NCBI GenBank assembly: GCA_964538615.1
Contig: CAZIGK010000013.1
Location: 1 to 56,988, forward strand
Source of the DNA: CAZIGK01 sp964538615
GTDB lineage: Bacteria; Pseudomonadota; Alphaproteobacteria; Rickettsiales; RI-342
Direction of reading: 5' to 3'
DNA length: 56,988 nucleotides
Part shown: positions 56,061-56,988 of the stretch, in pieces
Position numbering within the stretch: the first letter of the stretch is position 1
Layout: each line of letters opens with the position of its first letter
The notes under the pieces: generated by a model
Database searches by the model: none
The model's input: the letters and a program-made list of their open reading frames with translations, nothing else
What the model was told of the DNA's origin: nothing
Made by a program: the position numbers and the translations under genes

Positions 56061-56988
56061 ATGCCCCGCACTGTCACCACTCCATCCAGCGTACGATCAG
56101 GCTTCACACTGATAGAACTAGCCATCACCCTGCTGGTCATCGGCTTGATTGGTGGGGGCATCGTGGCAGGACGAGAATTACTGCAACAGGCACGTGTCAA
56201 AAATATAGAACAGGACATTAACACATTAACCACCGCGCTGGTCGAGTTTCAACAAACCTACAATGCCCTCCCCGGCGATATGTCAGATGCCACCACCCGA
56301 CTTGATGCCGGTGCCATCAATGGCGATGGCAATGGTAAGATTGATACCATCGCAGAGCGCAATCAAGTCTGGACACACCTACAGCTTTCCCAACTACTGC
56401 CTGCCAACATGACCTCTCCCGGTACAGAGGAGGCACTGCGTTCGCACTACGGGGATGACATTTATGTGGAACTACGCCCGATCAGTAACGGCCAAACAGG
56501 CCTCAGCTTCCGTCGTAGCGTTGCAGAAAACCGTGGATTCTTAACCCCAAAACAACTTCGGGCACTGGACTGCCGGATAGATGATTGCAACCCTGCCAGC
56601 GGCAGTATCCGCGCCGTGGATGACGTTGCCAGCACCGGTGTCGGTACCTGCGTCAGTGGCGATAATTACAATCTTGCCAATAGCAATGTCTCCTGTCTGC
56701 TGGAAGTCGTCTCCTCCACTATCTCTGCCGCAGCGGGAGAAACGCTGGCCGGTGGAGAAGCCGCCGCACTGACCGCAGAAGATATTTTGGGGCCGGGTGG
56801 AAGTGGAAATAAAGATTGTGGCGATCTGGCAGAAGGAGCCAAAAGTACTCCAACCACCTGCCCAAACGACATGTCGGGGCAATTAGTCCATGTCTGTCGT
56901 AACGGCGTGCTGGAGGTTTCTCCTTTCCCGGATACCACCTGTAGCCGCACCACCTGCCCCATGCTCAGTGAACCCAACACCATCATCA
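56061..56988 (+). CDS. Prepilin-like protein, partial (cut by window end)
   Basis: At least 309 codons, open to the right edge. ATG 56061 has GGAG 9 nt upstream. The N-terminus reads RSGFTLIELAITLLVIG, a class III prepilin leader with cleavage after the glycine and a glutamate at position 5, followed by a long helix (GRELLQQARVKNIEQDINTL). Then comes NALPGDMSDATTRLDAGAIN with the GDGNGK motif often seen in pilin-like pseudopilins of alphaproteobacteria. The distal part has several cysteine pairs (DCRIDDCNP, later TCSRTTCP). It may be a type IV pilin or type II secretion pseudopilin; the rest of the cluster is beyond the window. Confidence 0.85.
   Translation, partial: MPRTVTTPSSVRSGFTLIELAITLLVIGLIGGGIVAGRELLQQARVKNIEQDINTLTTALVEFQQTYNALPGDMSDATTRLDAGAINGDGNGKIDTIAERNQVWTHLQLSQLLPANMTSPGTEEALRSHYGDDIYVELRPISNGQTGLSFRRSVAENRGFLTPKQLRALDCRIDDCNPASGSIRAVDDVASTGVGTCVSGDNYNLANSNVSCLLEVVSSTISAAAGETLAGGEAAALTAEDILGPGGSGNKDCGDLAEGAKSTPTTCPNDMSGQLVHVCRNGVLEVSPFPDTTCSRTTCPMLSEPNTII

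Overview
The window looks like part of an alphaproteobacterial chromosome of moderate GC (roughly low to mid 50s percent by eye). The signs are the block leuC-leuD, rplS, trmD, rimM, rpsP and ffh on one strand, a single bifunctional Rsh, an SdhE homologue, a short protein of the alphaproteobacterial PAS_5 type and a stand-alone ParE. I cannot fix the order; a Rhodospirillales-, Micavibrio- or Holosporales-like host would fit. There are no rRNA, tRNA or CRISPR loci that I can see.

Layout. 1-1209: gene-poor, with a 123-bp direct duplication, palindromic dispersed repeats and one 47-aa small gene. 1210-9564: aroC, two unknown genes, parE, a degenerate GGDEF-like gene, sdhE, lolD and rpmG. 9648-14745: biotin cluster, bioB-bioA leftward and bioF-bioH-bioC rightward, with no bioD. 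14856-28647: folC, a PAS_5 protein, unknown genes, leuD/leuC, an unknown gene, the rplS-trmD-rimM-rpsP block, ffh, xseB, ispA, tlyA and small membrane or hydrolase genes. 28647-37099: TetR regulator, a highly diverged acetate-kinase-like protein, KdpE-type response regulator, glycosyltransferase, and an operon of two VWA (Bat-like) proteins with a KdpD-like kinase lacking the usual N-terminal domain. 37139-44695: periplasmic SodC, L,D-transpeptidase, a tandem pair of unknown paralogues, recG, an ACT protein, a PLP histidine decarboxylase and a Crp/Fnr regulator. 44830-50626: a tiny membrane protein behind a Crp/Fnr-type site, two TraB/GumN proteins, an entericidin-like lipoprotein, aspS and rnd. 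50627-53680: a DUF262/DUF1524 (GmrSD-like) defence-type gene of lower GC between two copies of a dispersed repeat. 53681-56988: rsh and a prepilin-like gene cut by the window edge.

The most interesting pattern is regulatory. Four loci of unknown function (genes at 2396-3775, 4000-4818 and 20435-20995, and the paralogue pair at 38499-40118) each have a Pho-box-like pair of 7-mers (CTGTCAT type) repeated with an 11-bp period, 45-70 bp upstream of the start and oriented towards the gene. In two of them a TATA-like -10 lies exactly 10 bp after the box, the geometry of E. coli PhoB promoters. None of these proteins has an obvious signal peptide or recognised enzyme family. Together they look like a co-regulated set of unknown proteins, possibly phosphate-responsive and possibly exported effectors; the effector idea is inference only.

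Other points to follow up: the acetate-kinase-like protein that has lost its catalytic motifs, the Crp/Fnr-type promoter with a structured leader at 45030-45155, the 65-bp perfect direct repeats around the DUF262 gene, and histidine decarboxylase beside a Crp/Fnr regulator and an ACT protein.
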